NCBI RefSeq assembly: GCF_011806455.1
Contig: NZ_JAATOT010000004.1
Coordinates: forward strand, 458,534-522,533
DNA from: Celeribacter sp. HF31
GTDB lineage: Bacteria; Pseudomonadota; Alphaproteobacteria; Rhodobacterales; Rhodobacteraceae
Direction: 5' to 3'
Length of the DNA stretch: 64,000 nucleotides
The notes under the pieces are model-generated. The model worked only from the letters and a program-made list of their open reading frames with translations, ran no database searches and had not been told where the DNA came from. This document shows, in pieces, positions 17,480 to 27,182 of this stretch. The translations under genes and the position numbers were made by a program. Position 1 is the first letter of the stretch. Each line of letters opens with the position of its first letter.

Positions 17480-20400
17480 GAAGACGAAAACCATCGCTGA
17501 AACGAAGAATTTCATCGTCCTCGACAAGTACACCAAGGAGTGGGATGCCGCCGATCGCTACCAGAGCGAAGATGATCTGGAACGCGAATTGGTGCAGGAT
17601 CTGATCAATCAGGGCTATGAGTTCCTGCCTGGTCTCACGACCCCAGATGCCATGCTTGCCAATGTCCGGGTGCAGCTGGAACGGCTGAACAACGTCACGT
17701 TTTCAGATGATGAATGGAAGCGTTTTGTCGAGACCTACCTCGACAAGCCAAGCGACAACATCGTCGACAAAACCCGCAAAATCCACGACGACTACATCCA
17801 TGACTTCGTCTTTGACGACGGGCGCATCCAGAACATCTACCTCGTCGATAAGAAGAACATGGCCCGCAACAAGCTGCAGGTGATCAAGCAGTTCGAGCAG
17901 GTCGGCACGCACGCTAATCGCTACGACGTGACGATCCTGGTCAACGGTTTGCCATTGGTGCAGATCGAGCTGAAGAAGCGCGGCGTGGCGATCCGGGAGG
18001 CCTTCAACCAGATTCACCGCTACAGCAAGGAAAGCTTCAACAGCGAGCATTCCCTGTTCAAGTTTCTGCAGCTCTTCGTGATTTCGAATGGCACCGACAC
18101 CCGGTATTTCGCCAACACGACCAAGCGTAACAAGAACAGCTTCGACTTCACCATGAACTGGGCGAAGTCCGACAATGAGCTGATCAAAGATCTCAAGGAT
18201 TTCACCGCAACTTTCCTTCAGAAGCGTACGCTGCTGAACGTTCTGTTGCAGTATTCGGTTTTCGATGTCAGCGACACGTTGCTGATCATGCGTCCTTACC
18301 AGATTGCAGCGACTGAGCGCATCCTGTGGAAGATCAAAAGCTCATATGAGGCCAAAAACTGGAGAAAGCCTGAGAGCGGTGGTTTCATTTGGCACACCAC
18401 AGGCTCCGGCAAAACGCTGACGAGTTTCAAGGCGGCGCGGTTGGCAACCGAGTTGGATTTCATCGACAAAGTCTTCTTCGTCGTGGACCGCAAGGACCTC
18501 GACTACCAGACCATGAAGGAATACCAGAGGTTTTCCCCTGATAGTGTCAATGGGTCCGACAGCACGGCCGGGTTGAAGCGCAACTTGGGCAAGGACGATA
18601 ACAAAATCATCGTCACGACGATTCAAAAGCTGAACAACCTGATGAAGTCAGAGGGTGACCTGTCGGTATATGAACAGCAGGTGGTTTTCATTTTCGATGA
18701 ATGCCACCGTAGCCAGTTCGGTGAGGCACAGAAGAATCTGAAGAAGAAGTTCAAACGGTTTTACCAGTTTGGCTTCACAGGAACGCCAATCTTTCCTGAG
18801 AATGCGCTTGGGGCTGAAACGACCGCGGGCGTGTTTGGGCGCGAGCTACATTCCTATGTAATCACCGATGCCATTCGCGACGAAAAGGTTCTGAAGTTCA
18901 AGGTCGACTACAACGATGTGCGTCCCCAGTTTAAAGCCATCGAGACAGAGCAAGATGAAAAGAAGCTCAGCGCGGCCGAAAACAAGCAAGCGCTACTTCA
19001 TCCAGAACGTATTCGGGAAGTCTCTCAGTATATACTAAACAACTTCCGTCAAAAAACCCACCGGATGCAAGTAGGCAGCAGTGGGTTCAATGCCATGTTT
19101 GCTGTCAGCAGTGTGGATGCCGCGAAGCTCTACTATGAGACCTTGAACGCTCTGCAGGCGGGCAGTGAAAAGCCGCTGAAGATCGCGACGATCTTCTCGT
19201 TTGCGGCCAACGAACAGCAAGATGCGATCGGTGACATTCAGGACGAGAGCTTCGATGTGTCAGCGATGAATAGCAGCGCGAAGGAGTTTCTGGGCGCCGC
19301 AGTCAAAGACTACAATTCCTTTTTCAAAACGAATTATAGTGTCGATAGCAGTGGCTTTCAAAACTACTACCGCGATCTTGCCAGCCGGGTTCGCTCGAAA
19401 GAAATCGACTTGCTTATTGTCGTCGGCATGTTCCTTACAGGCTTTGACGCGCCAACGCTTAACACCTTGTTTGTCGACAAAAATCTTCGCTTTCATGGCT
19501 TGATGCAAGCGTTTTCCAGAACTAACCGGATTTACGATGCGACCAAAACGTTCGGCAATATCGTGGCGTTCAGGGATCTTGAGCAAGCAACCGTTGATGC
19601 GATCACGCTGTTCGGTGACAAGAACACAAAGAACGTCGTGCTTGAGAAGAGCTACGACGAGTACATGAACGGTTTCGTTGATCAAGAAACCGGTACGGCA
19701 CGGCGCGGGTTCATTGATGTTGTGAAGGAGCTGACCGAGCGTTTTCCAAAGCCTGACGAGATTGTCATAGAAGCAGATAAGAAAGATTTCGCGAAGCTCT
19801 TTGGTGAGTATCTGAGAGTTGAGAATGTGCTCAGAAATTACGACGAGTTTTCAGCATTGAAAGCCTATCAGGGGCTAGATTTAGCAGATGCCGCTGCCGT
19901 TGAGGAGTTCAAGCAAAAGCACTATTTGCGCAACGAGGACCTACGCGACCTGGAGGCGATAGAACTGCCTTCAGACCGAGCAGTTCAAGACTATAGATCA
20001 ACATACAACGACATTCGCGATTGGCTGCGCCGGGAAAAGTCTTCGGCTGAGCAAGAACAAGGCAATATCGAGTGGGATGATGTTGTTTTCGAAGTGGATC
20101 TTCTGAAATCGCAGGAGATCAACCTCGACTACATCCTCGAGCTCATCTTTGAGAAAAACAAAAAGGTGAAGAGCAAAGGGGATCTGATTGAGGATGCACG
20201 CCGCGTCATTCGCGGTAGCCTTGGCAATCGAGCCAAGGAGAGCCTGATCGTGGACTTCATCAACCAGACTGACCTTGATCAGATCGATGACAAGGCCGGT
20301 GTGATCGATGCATTTTTCTCTTTTGCCCAAGCAGAGCAACGCAAGGAAGTGGAAGAGCTTATCAGATCGGAAGATCTAAATTCTGATGCAGCAAGGCGCT

Positions 20401-20573
20401 ATATTTCCGCTTCCATAAAACGCGAATTTGCAAGTGAAAACGGTGCCGACCTCAATGCCATACTTCCCAAAATGAGCCCATTAAATCCGCAGTTTCGGAC
20501 CAAAAAGACGACCGTCTTCGAGAAGATTGCCGCCTTTGTCGAAAAATTCAAAGGTGTTGGTGGGCGGCTCTAG
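17472..20573 (+). CDS. hsdR: Type I restriction endonuclease subunit HsdR (EcoR124-like)
   Basis: The ATP-dependent translocase and nuclease subunit. The 1033-aa protein is nearly the length of EcoR124 HsdR. The PD-(D/E)XK nuclease has Asp152 (RYDVT), Glu166 and Lys168 (QIELKKRG). The superfamily 2 helicase core has Walker A TTGSGKT (310-316), DECH (410-413), TGTPI and the motif VI region [12 protein letters not shown]-terminal helical domain follows. I chose the ATG at 17472, which has AGGA eight bases upstream and overlaps the prrC stop by eight bases. An ATG at 17463 (three codons longer) is possible. It ends the operon. No inactivating lesion is visible. Confidence 0.96.
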   Translation: MVEKTKTIAETKNFIVLDKYTKEWDAADRYQSEDDLERELVQDLINQGYEFLPGLTTPDAMLANVRVQLERLNNVTFSDDEWKRFVETYLDKPSDNIVDKTRKIHDDYIHDFVFDDGRIQNIYLVDKKNMARNKLQVIKQFEQVGTHANRYDVTILVNGLPLVQIELKKRGVAIREAFNQIHRYSKESFNSEHSLFKFLQLFVISNGTDTRYFANTTKRNKNSFDFTMNWAKSDNELIKDLKDFTATFLQKRTLLNVLLQYSVFDVSDTLLIMRPYQIAATERILWKIKSSYEAKNWRKPESGGFIWHTTGSGKTLTSFKAARLATELDFIDKVFFVVDRKDLDYQTMKEYQRFSPDSVNGSDSTAGLKRNLGKDDNKIIVTTIQKLNNLMKSEGDLSVYEQQVVFIFDECHRSQFGEAQKNLKKKFKRFYQFGFTGTPIFPENALGAETTAGVFGRELHSYVITDAIRDEKVLKFKVDYNDVRPQFKAIETEQDEKKLSAAENKQALLHPERIREVSQYILNNFRQKTHRMQVGSSGFNAMFAVSSVDAAKLYYETLNALQAGSEKPLKIATIFSFAANEQQDAIGDIQDESFDVSAMNSSAKEFLGAAVKDYNSFFKTNYSVDSSGFQNYYRDLASRVRSKEIDLLIVVGMFLTGFDAPTLNTLFVDKNLRFHGLMQAFSRTNRIYDATKTFGNIVAFRDLEQATVDAITLFGDKNTKNVVLEKSYDEYMNGFVDQETGTARRGFIDVVKELTERFPKPDEIVIEADKKDFAKLFGEYLRVENVLRNYDEFSALKAYQGLDLADAAAVEEFKQKHYLRNEDLRDLEAIELPSDRAVQDYRSTYNDIRDWLRREKSSAEQEQGNIEWDDVVFEVDLLKSQEINLDYILELIFEKNKKVKSKGDLIEDARRVIRGSLGNRAKESLIVDFINQTDLDQIDDKAGVIDAFFSFAQAEQRKEVEELIRSEDLNSDAARRYISASIKREFASENGADLNAILPKMSPLNPQFRTKKTTVFEKIAAFVEKFKGVGGRL

Positions 20574-20839
20574 CGCACGTGTCGGCGATGACTAGGAGGG
20601 TTTTCGCTTCTACTTGCTATTCGTAGTGGGTCTGTTTAAGCCCCTGCGCGGGCTCCGATGCAAAGCCCTATTGTGGTTTAGAGTGAGCGAAAGTGAGACG
20701 AGGGCGCATCGGACTTCCAGTCCACTTTGAGTGGAAAAGCCTCAATTTCTGATCTTGAGTGGTATTTTATGTGGTATAAAATCCAGATAAATTCAATAAG
20801 TACAAAAAAGACAAATAGTTAAAGATTTAATGTGGCGGA
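20574..20839. other. Right-end non-coding region of the island
   Basis: About 265 bases between hsdR and attR carry no convincing gene on the plus strand. Visible structure: AGCCC-CTGCGC-GGGCT hairpin near 20640, TCCACT-TTG-AGTGGA inverted repeat at 20721-20735, and two TTGAGTGG motifs at 20727-20734 and 20755-20762. The final 60 bases are very AT-rich. This is the expected place for integrase arm sites. Confidence 0.6.
20754..20777 (+). repeat. Right copy of 24-base direct repeat (candidate integrase arm site)
   Basis: CTTGAGTGGTAT + TTT + ATGTGGTAT, 21 of 24 identical to 9358-9381 and in the same orientation. It lies about 60 bases inside attR. Confidence 0.6.
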
Positions 20840-21484
20840 CTTCGTCTCCGCCATTTTGCAATCCGGCATGGATTCTCCCCGTAATACTTTGAACAGAAAC
20901 GAAACCTCCGGGGTTCGAAACCCCTCAGTCCGGCAGTAGGCCAAGCGGTCTGCAAAGGCCAGTCTGAGCACGAGTCGTTGTAGGTCGAAGCGACCTGTTT
21001 CCCAGACTTTCCAAAGGCTTGCGGGAAGCCGGATCGCGAGTTCGAACATTTGCTCGAAGGTTGCTTTCGGCTTGCCTGTTTGCTCCGCCTTTTCGGCTAG
21101 CAGTAGCTTTTCCTGTTCGATCTGCCCGATCTTCTTCTCATACGCCTTGATGACTGTGCTGGTGTCCGCCTCCATCAAGCGGGAGAGCAGCGATTCGACC
21201 TGCGCATTCAGTTCCTTGATCTTCTGAGCATAGAGCGCCGCGTTTTCGCGGGCGCGGTCCTAGCGATCATTCCAAGCGGCACTGAACATGCGCTTGGCAA
21301 TTGAGAGTTTCGCAGGTGACGGAGTGATGTCATTGAGCAGAACGGCGAACTCGCCTTCGATCACATCGCGGCGAATGGATTTGCGGTAGGAGGAACAGCC
21401 CTTGTGGAAGCACATATAATAAGGATGCTTCTTGCCCGTCTTGCTCTTCGACCAGCAGGAGGTCAGCGGGTGAGGTGCGCAAAT
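20819..21484 (-). pseudogene. C-terminal remnant of a large serine recombinase
   Basis: Reading from about 21484 down, the frame encodes a recombinase zinc-ribbon segment (HPLTSCWSKSKTGKKHP, then MCFHKGCSSYR), a long coiled coil (LNAQVESLLSRLMEADTSTV...IEQEKLLLAEKAE) and the C-terminal FEQMFELAIRL...LQRLVLRLAFADRL block ending FRTPEVSFLFKVL. These are C-terminal features of large serine recombinases. The catalytic N-terminal domain is missing, and a TAG at 21260-21262 interrupts the frame after WNDR, where CAG (Gln) would restore it. The last residues read through the attR core. It is a dead fragment of an older element next to the tRNA site. Confidence 0.8.
20840..20853 (+). repeat. attR core, part of a perfect hairpin
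   Basis: CTTCGTCTCCGCCA is identical to the tRNA-Ser 3' end at 9224-9237. Here TGGCGGA (20833-20839) immediately before it is the inverted complement of TCCGCCA (20847-20853), so this copy can fold into a seven-base-pair hairpin that the left copy cannot. Confidence 0.9.
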
Positions 21485-21588
21485 CTTTCCCTCTGGCGGT
21501 GGTGCTGCATGCCATTGCGGGCAATGTGCTTTTTACCCTCGGGATGGGTGTGTTTTTCTATTCCGGGAATGTCGTCCGGCCCTTCTGA
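21475..21588 (+). pseudogene. C-terminal fragment of an unidentified membrane protein
   Basis: From a GTG at 21475 to TGA at 21586-21588 the plus strand reads 37 hydrophobic codons (FPLAVVLHAIAGN, then VLFTLGMGVFFYSGN). This looks like the last transmembrane helix of a larger membrane protein. The fragment begins exactly where the serine recombinase remnant on the other strand begins, so both appear to have been truncated at one junction. No ribosome site supports independent expression. It might derive from a CPBP-type protease, but the motif spacing does not fit well. Confidence 0.35.
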
Positions 21589-21608
21589 AGCGCGGAGATT
21601 CAGGCATA

Positions 21609-21638
21609 GAAAAAGGGGCGCCTAAAGCGCCCCTTTTA
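21609..21638 (-). terminator. Bidirectional intrinsic terminator after the dimethylglycine dehydrogenase gene
   Basis: GGGGCGC-CTAAA-GCGCCCC is flanked by AAAAA on the left and TTTT on the right, so it gives a T-tract on both strands. It lies 22 bases after the stop codon of the minus-strand gene. Confidence 0.85.
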
Positions 21639-21659
21639 TGTGACCGGAAACGGCGTGCC

Positions 21660-24221
21660 TTAGCTGCGCGGTTTGGAGTTTTCCGGATCGTAAAGCGGCG
21701 CGTAGCCGACACCTGCGACCTCGACCGGGTAGGTCTCGTCGAGATAGGTGACGTGGAGCGTCCGACCCACTTCACAATACTCTTTCGGCAGGTAAGCCAG
21801 AGCGATGTTCTTGCCCACGCTCGGACCGTAAGCCACCGAAGAGGTGAACGAACGACGGCCAAGCTCGTCGATCAGAACCTCACCGGTTTCCGGGTCCATC
21901 ACCGGCATGGTGGTGTTCGGGTAGCGCTTCACACCGTTTTTGTCCGTGTGCTCGAGCATCACCAGCGTGCAGAGCATCGCCGGTTGCTGTTCGCGGGCAC
22001 GGTATTCGAGATGCTTCTCTTTGCCCACGAAGTCCGCCTCTTTCACTTTCGGGCGCGACAGGTCGGCCTCGTAGAGGTTGTACATCGTGTTCAGATCGGC
22101 GTTCTGCAGGCGCAGGGATTTCTCCAGACGACGGGAGTTGGCATAGGTTTCAACACCCACGGCCATCACGCCGACACCACGCAGCGCGTCCCAAACGGCC
22201 AGACCGTCCTCGTAGCGCATGTGAAGTTCCCAACCCTGTTCCCCCACGTAGGAGATGCGGAAGGCGGAGACTTTCTTGCCTGCGATCTCGATCGTTTTGA
22301 TCGCCGCGAAGGGGAAGTTCTCGATGTCCAGCATGTCCGGATCGGCGACAACCTTTTTCAGGTTCTCACGCGCATTCGGACCCCAGATGCCGATGGTGGT
22401 GAAGTCCTCGGTCGTCTCGGTGATGGTCACGTCGAGACCGCGGTCTTCGGCCATACGCTTCATGTACATGAGATCGCGCGGACCGGCGTCGGCCCCGTTC
22501 ACGAGGCGGCAACGGTCTTCCATGCGGAACACCGTAAAGTCGGCGCGGACCATGCCCTCGGAATCGAGCATATGGGTGTAAATCCCCTTGCCGATGTTGT
22601 TGTCGCCCCCGATTTTCGCGGCGCAGAGGTATTCCATCAGCTCGACATGATCGGGACCCGAAATGTCGGTCATGTGGAAGTGCGACAGGTTGATGATGCC
22701 GCAATCGGCGGACATCTCAAGCTGTTCGGCGTTGGAGACGCGCCAGAAGTGACGGTTGTCCCATTCGGCCTCACGCACAGGCACCTGATCGGCGTATTTC
22801 TCAAGAAGATGCTCGTTGGCCGCGTAGCCGTGGGCCCGTTCCCAGCCGCCAAGCTCCATGAAGTAGCCACCCAGTTCAACCTCGCGCTCGTAGAAGGGCG
22901 ACCGACGCACGCCGCGACCGTTGGCGAAGGGCTCGCGCGGGTGAACCGGCGGGTTGTAGATCTTGGCAGCGGTTTCTTCGCAACGGCCCCAGATCCAGTC
23001 TTCGGTGAGCTGGTAGTCGCTGAAACGGGCGTAATCGATGCCGTTGTGGTCCACATCGGTGCGGCCTTTGGTCATCCAGTCGGCGATGAGCTTGCCCATG
23101 CCGGGGCCGTCTTTGACCCAGATCGCGACGGCATACCACAACCCACGCAGCTTGCGGCTTTCACCCATGGACGGGCCGCCATCGGTGGTGGTTTGCAATA
23201 GACCGTTGAAGGAGTGACCTTCGTTAAACCCAAGCTCGGCCAGGATCGGCGTCAGCTCCATGGCTTTTTCAAGCGGCTCGATCACGTCCTCCAAACTCAA
23301 ATCGCGCATGGACGGACCCATGCGGGCCTCTTCTTTCTCGAGAATGTCGCGCGGGTGAACCATGCGCACGTCTTTCTCGTAGTAGTAGCCCCATTCCATC
23401 TGGCCACCCTCGGTGGTGGATGGGTCGCCGGTGTCGCGCATATAGGCGGAGTTGCCCTGATCGCGCAGAAGCGGACGACCAATCTCGAGGCCGGTGCCCG
23501 CGAATTCATCATAGGGCCCGAAGAAGGTCAGCGGGTGGTCGACCGGCATCACGGGGAGGTCTTCGCCCGCCATTTCGGCAATCAAACGGCCCCAAAGACC
23601 GGCACAGACCACAACGTAATCGGCCATGATCGTGCCACGGTGGGTTTTCACACCGGTGACGCGACCGTTCTCGGTCAAAAGTTCCAGAGCGGGGGTATTG
23701 GCGAAAACCTTGAGCTTGCCGGATTTCTCGGCAGCGTCGATCAATTCGCCTGCAACGGCTTGCGAACGCGGCACAACGAGACCGGCATCCGGGTCCCACA
23801 TGGCGCATTCGATCTCGTCTTCTTCGAGAAGCGGGAATTTCTCTTTGGCTTCGGCCGCCGTGATCATCTTCACGTTGGAGCCAAAGGCACGACCGGAGTC
23901 ACAGCGGCGCTTCAGCTCGGTCAGACGGTCCTCGTCGCCTTTGCGGCACACTTCGATGCCGCCGATGCGGGAGTAGCGGCCCATCTTCTCGTAGAAATCC
24001 ATCGAGTACATGGTGCTCCAGGTGCTCAACAGATCGTGGCTGGTGGCAAAGCAAAAGTCCGACGCGTGGCCGGTGGAGCCGATGTCGGTGGGGACGGCGG
24101 ATTTGTCGATGCCGACAATATCATCCCAGCCGTTTTCGATGAGGTGATGCGCCACGGAGGCGCCGACGATGCCGCCGAGACCGACGATGACGACTTTGGC
24201 CCTGTTGGGGAACGAAGACAT
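21660..24221 (-). CDS. Dimethylglycine dehydrogenase-like FAD/GcvT fusion protein
   Basis: The 853-aa protein joins an N-terminal DAO-type FAD domain (GLGGIVGAS at residues 14-22, then GSTGHASDF with a His that may bind FAD covalently as in dimethylglycine dehydrogenases), a FAO_M-type middle domain, and a C-terminal GcvT folate-binding domain (from about residue 450; ISYVGEQGWELHMRYE, SLRLQNADLNT). Such enzymes demethylate dimethylglycine or sarcosine, pass electrons to ETF and transfer the carbon to THF as methylene-THF. Operon context with etfBA, folD and purU and a nearby sarcosine oxidase favours dimethylglycine. The ATG at 24221 has AAGGA; a TTG three codons upstream is in frame. A sarcosine dehydrogenase is the main alternative. 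Confidence 0.9.
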   Translation of the reverse strand: MSSFPNRAKVVIVGLGGIVGASVAHHLIENGWDDIVGIDKSAVPTDIGSTGHASDFCFATSHDLLSTWSTMYSMDFYEKMGRYSRIGGIEVCRKGDEDRLTELKRRCDSGRAFGSNVKMITAAEAKEKFPLLEEDEIECAMWDPDAGLVVPRSQAVAGELIDAAEKSGKLKVFANTPALELLTENGRVTGVKTHRGTIMADYVVVCAGLWGRLIAEMAGEDLPVMPVDHPLTFFGPYDEFAGTGLEIGRPLLRDQGNSAYMRDTGDPSTTEGGQMEWGYYYEKDVRMVHPRDILEKEEARMGPSMRDLSLEDVIEPLEKAMELTPILAELGFNEGHSFNGLLQTTTDGGPSMGESRKLRGLWYAVAIWVKDGPGMGKLIADWMTKGRTDVDHNGIDYARFSDYQLTEDWIWGRCEETAAKIYNPPVHPREPFANGRGVRRSPFYEREVELGGYFMELGGWERAHGYAANEHLLEKYADQVPVREAEWDNRHFWRVSNAEQLEMSADCGIINLSHFHMTDISGPDHVELMEYLCAAKIGGDNNIGKGIYTHMLDSEGMVRADFTVFRMEDRCRLVNGADAGPRDLMYMKRMAEDRGLDVTITETTEDFTTIGIWGPNARENLKKVVADPDMLDIENFPFAAIKTIEIAGKKVSAFRISYVGEQGWELHMRYEDGLAVWDALRGVGVMAVGVETYANSRRLEKSLRLQNADLNTMYNLYEADLSRPKVKEADFVGKEKHLEYRAREQQPAMLCTLVMLEHTDKNGVKRYPNTTMPVMDPETGEVLIDELGRRSFTSSVAYGPSVGKNIALAYLPKEYCEVGRTLHVTYLDETYPVEVAGVGYAPLYDPENSKPRS

Positions 24222-24387
24222 ATCTCTCAATCCTTCTTTTCGAGGTGCTTGTCTGTGGATGGCGCGGGGAGGGCGCGCCGGGATCTACGGGGGAAACGGT
24301 CGGCCCCGAAACCGACGACAGCCGCGCGGAGGAAATCTCCCCCCGCGCGGCCAAAATCTGTGCCGTAAGCTATATCACGGCGTGGTG

Positions 24388-25275
24388 TCATGCACCCAGC
24401 TCCGGCACATCATAGTCTTTTCTGCGGTAGGCCGCGATCAGCGTGTTGTGCATGAGCGTCATGATGGTCATCGGCCCGACCCCGCCGGGCACCGGCGTGA
24501 TGGCGCGGGCGCGGGTCGCGGCGGAGCCGAAATCGACATCGCCCACGAGGTGCTTTTCGCCGTCGCGGATGACGCGGCTGGTGCCCACGTCGATCACGGT
24601 GGCGCCCGGCTTGATCCATTCGCCCTTGATCATTTCGGCCTGACCGACAGCGGCCACGACGATATCCGCCTTGCCGACTTTCTCCGGCAGATCCGCCGTG
24701 CGCGAATGCGCCATGGTGACGGTGCAGTTCTCAGCCAGAAGAAGCTGTGCCATCGGTTTGCCGACCAAAATCGACCGGCCCACGACAATGGCGTCGAGAC
24801 CCGACAGAGACCCGAGCTGGTCCTTCAAAAGCATCAGACAGCCTAGCGGTGTGCAAGACACCAGACCGGGAAGGCCGGAAGCCAGATAGCCAGCGCTGAG
24901 CGGGTGCAGACCGTCGACATCTTTCGCGGGATCGATGGCTTCGATCACTTGGAGGCTGTCGAGGTGACGGGGCAGGGGCAGTTGCACGAGGATGCCGTCC
25001 ACGGTCTCGTCGGCATTGAGTTGCGCGACAAGCTCCATGAGGGTTTCTTGCGTCGTGTCTTCGGGCAGCGTGTGCTCAAAGCTCTCCATGCCCAGCTTGC
25101 GGGCCATGCGGCCTTTCGAGCGGACATAGATTTCGCTGGCCGGGTCCGACCCCACCAGCACCACGGCCAGACCGGGCGCGCGGCCCGATTTTTCGGTGAA
25201 AACGGCGGCTTTTTCGGCGATGCGATCCCCAAGCCCGGCTGCAAAGGCCTTTCCGTCGATGATTTGTGCGGTCAT
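24388..25275 (-). CDS. folD: Methylene-THF dehydrogenase/methenyl-THF cyclohydrolase
   Basis: FolD converts methylene-THF to formyl-THF with NADP. The 295-aa length and motifs are standard: [13 protein letters not shown] with the catalytic Lys, [22 protein letters not shown], the NADP segment [16 protein letters not shown] and the C-terminal [12 protein letters not shown] perfect AAGGAGG lies before the ATG. It sits between purU and the dimethylglycine dehydrogenase gene, where it would oxidise the methylene-THF produced by methyl-group removal. A hairpin between purU and folD may uncouple the two genes partly. Confidence 0.96.
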   Translation of the reverse strand: MTAQIIDGKAFAAGLGDRIAEKAAVFTEKSGRAPGLAVVLVGSDPASEIYVRSKGRMARKLGMESFEHTLPEDTTQETLMELVAQLNADETVDGILVQLPLPRHLDSLQVIEAIDPAKDVDGLHPLSAGYLASGLPGLVSCTPLGCLMLLKDQLGSLSGLDAIVVGRSILVGKPMAQLLLAENCTVTMAHSRTADLPEKVGKADIVVAAVGQAEMIKGEWIKPGATVIDVGTSRVIRDGEKHLVGDVDFGSAATRARAITPVPGGVGPMTIMTLMHNTLIAAYRRKDYDVPELGA

Positions 25276-25291
25276 GAACGCACCTCCTTAG

Positions 25292-25323
25292 AAAAAGCGA
25301 AAAGGGGACCGGCTGGACCCCTT
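25292..25323 (-). terminator. Hairpin with T-tract between purU and folD (possible attenuator)
   Basis: On the minus strand AAGGGG and CCCCTT pair around a ten-base loop and are followed by TTCGCTTTTTC, directly upstream of the folD ribosome site. A strong terminator here would split the etfBA-purU and folD transcripts. Confidence 0.5.
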
Positions 25324-25335
25324 CCGGACAGGGAA

Positions 25336-26193
25336 TTACGGCGTGAAGACGACGGTGCGGTGGTCGTTCAACATGACGCGGCCTTCGAGGTGGTATTTCA
25401 CTGCACGGGCCAAGACGCGGGACTCGATGTCGCGACCGGTGGCCACGAAATCCTCGGCGGACATGGTGTGGGTGACGCGCTCGGTTTCCTGCTCGATGAT
25501 CGGGCCCTCGTCGAGATCCGGCGTCACATAATGCGCGGTCGCCCCGATGAGTTTCACGCCGCGGTCGTAAGCCTGATGATAGGGCTTCGCGCCTTTGAAG
25601 CTTGGCAGGAAGGAGTGGTGGATGTTGATGATCATGCCGAAAAGCTGGGTCGACAGCTCGTTGGAGATCACCTGCATGTAACGGGCGAGGATCACCAGCT
25701 CGGCACCGGTTTCCTGAACCAGAGCGGCAAGTTTCTCTTCCTGCTCGGCTTTGTTTTCCTTGTTCACCGGCCAGCAGTGGAACGGGATGCCTTCCTGATC
25801 GGCGACTTTGCGGGCGTCTTCGTGGTTCGACACGATGGCCACCACTTCGGCGTCGAGCCAGCCGGTTTTGATCTGGTAGAGAAGGTGCAACATGGCGTGG
25901 TCGAATTTCGACACCATGATGATGATCTTCGGCTTGCGGGTCTCGTCCGCGATCTTGAGGTTCAGATTGAACCGATCGACGGAGGGTTTCAGAGCCAGTT
26001 CGATGGCATCGCGCTCGATGGTCTCGGGGAAGAGGCAGGACATGCGCAGGAAGAACTTGTTCGTCTTGCGGTCCCAGAACTGGTTGGATTCGGCGATGTT
26101 CGCGCCACGCGACGCCATGGCGGTGGTGACGGCGGAGACGATGCCCGGCTGGTCGTCACAGGCGATGCGCAGGGTGTAGGAATTGGAGCTCAT
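25336..26193 (-). CDS. purU: Formyltetrahydrofolate deformylase
   Basis: PurU hydrolyses 10-formyl-THF to formate and THF. The 285-aa protein has an N-terminal ACT domain (LRIACDDQPGIVSAVTTAMA, residues about 7-85) and a C-terminal formyltransferase-like hydrolase domain with NIHHSFLPSFKGAKPYHQA (catalytic Asn and His) and the Asp-containing DLDEGPIIEQ. I use the ATG at 26193; a second in-frame ATG six codons upstream (26211) lacks a ribosome site. Together with FolD it drains methyl carbons from betaine as formate and regenerates THF. No formate dehydrogenase is in the window. Confidence 0.95.
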   Translation of the reverse strand: MSSNSYTLRIACDDQPGIVSAVTTAMASRGANIAESNQFWDRKTNKFFLRMSCLFPETIERDAIELALKPSVDRFNLNLKIADETRKPKIIIMVSKFDHAMLHLLYQIKTGWLDAEVVAIVSNHEDARKVADQEGIPFHCWPVNKENKAEQEEKLAALVQETGAELVILARYMQVISNELSTQLFGMIINIHHSFLPSFKGAKPYHQAYDRGVKLIGATAHYVTPDLDEGPIIEQETERVTHTMSAEDFVATGRDIESRVLARAVKYHLEGRVMLNDHRTVVFTP

Positions 26194-26231
26194 TGGATTG
26201 GTTCCGTTCATAAATGTCTGATGGGTGAGCG

Positions 26232-27164
26232 TCAGAGTTGACGCTCAAGCTCAGGCACGATCTCGAAGAGATCGCCAACGATGCCGTAATCGGCGACCTG
26301 GAAGATCGGCGCATCCTCATCGGTGTTGATGGCCACGATGATTTTGCTGTCCTTCATCCCGGCAAGGTGCTGGATCGCCCCGGAGATGCCGCAGGCGATG
26401 TAGAGATCCGGCGCCACGACTTTGCCGGTCTGACCGACCTGAAGATCGTTGGCGGCATAGCCCGCATCCACGGCCGCACGCGACGCGCCAATGGCGGCGC
26501 CGAGTTTGTCGGCCAGGGGCGTGATGACCTCGTTGAACTTCTCGTCGGAGCCGAGCGCACGGCCGCCGGAGACGATGATTTTCGCGGAGTTCAGTTCCGG
26601 GCGGTCGCTCTCGGACAGGATGTTCTGCACAAAGCTGGACAGATCGCTGCCCTCAGAGGGCGCATCCACGGAAGAGACGGCGGCGGAGCCACCTTCGCCC
26701 GCGGCGGCAAACCCGGCGGTGCGGACGGTCAGGACCTTGGTCGCGTCGGTCGCCTGCACCACTTCGATGGCATTGCCCGCGTAGATCGGACGTTTGAAGG
26801 TGTCGGCGGAGACCACTTCGATCACCTCGGAGACCTGCATCACGTCCAGAAGGGCAGCGACGCGCGGCAGCACGTTTTTGCCGGTCGTGGTGGCAGGCGC
26901 CAGAATGGTGTCATAGTCGCCCGCGAGCGAGACGATCAGGGCTGCGGAAGCTTCGGCGAGACGCTCGGCCAGCGCATCGCTTTCAGCGACGAGCACCTTG
27001 CGCACACCGGCCAGTTTGGCGGCGGCGTCGGCTGCGGCAGAGGCGTCCTTGCCCGCGATCAGGATGTCGACGTCGCCGCCGATTTGAGACGCTGCGGTCA
27101 GAGCTTTGGCGGTCTGGTCCGACAGGGTCGCGTTGTCATGTTCTGCAAAAAGAAGAATAGCCAT
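26232..27164 (-). CDS. etfA: Electron transfer flavoprotein alpha subunit
   Basis: EtfA binds FAD and with EtfB accepts electrons from flavin dehydrogenases for ETF-ubiquinone oxidoreductase. The 310-aa protein has an N-terminal Rossmann-like domain and the C-terminal FAD-binding domain with [45 protein letters not shown] and [12 protein letters not shown]. It starts 18 bases after etfB. This copy lies in the operon with dimethylglycine dehydrogenase, so it is a dedicated or shared electron acceptor for that enzyme. Other etf copies may exist outside the window. Confidence 0.97.
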   Translation of the reverse strand: MAILLFAEHDNATLSDQTAKALTAASQIGGDVDILIAGKDASAAADAAAKLAGVRKVLVAESDALAERLAEASAALIVSLAGDYDTILAPATTTGKNVLPRVAALLDVMQVSEVIEVVSADTFKRPIYAGNAIEVVQATDATKVLTVRTAGFAAAGEGGSAAVSSVDAPSEGSDLSSFVQNILSESDRPELNSAKIIVSGGRALGSDEKFNEVITPLADKLGAAIGASRAAVDAGYAANDLQVGQTGKVVAPDLYIACGISGAIQHLAGMKDSKIIVAINTDEDAPIFQVADYGIVGDLFEIVPELERQL

Positions 27165-27182
27165 GTGTTCAGGTCCCTACGT

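Larger units (their letters stand above)
9224..20853. mobile_element. Genomic island integrated in tRNA-Ser, carrying a type I RM-anticodon nuclease locus
   Basis: The island is bounded by 14-base perfect direct repeats (core CTTCGTCTCCGCCA at 9224-9237 and 20840-20853). The left copy is the 3' end of tRNA-Ser and the first gene inside is a P4-type integrase reading inward. All eleven genes inside are on the plus strand. Base composition is clearly lower in GC than either flank, with many A/T-ending codons. Cargo, in order: integrase, unknown protein, two small DNA-binding-type proteins, second recombinase, HTH protein, hsdM, hsdS, prrC-like nuclease, hsdR. No conjugation or replication genes are seen, so it would depend on other elements for transfer. 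Confidence 0.93.

Noticed and set aside
20906..20935. GGGGTTCGAAACCCC resembles a tRNA T arm and might mark a second tRNA fragment.
   Set aside because: On the other strand it codes for the conserved EGFRTPEVSF segment of the serine recombinase remnant, and no anticodon or acceptor stem fits around it.
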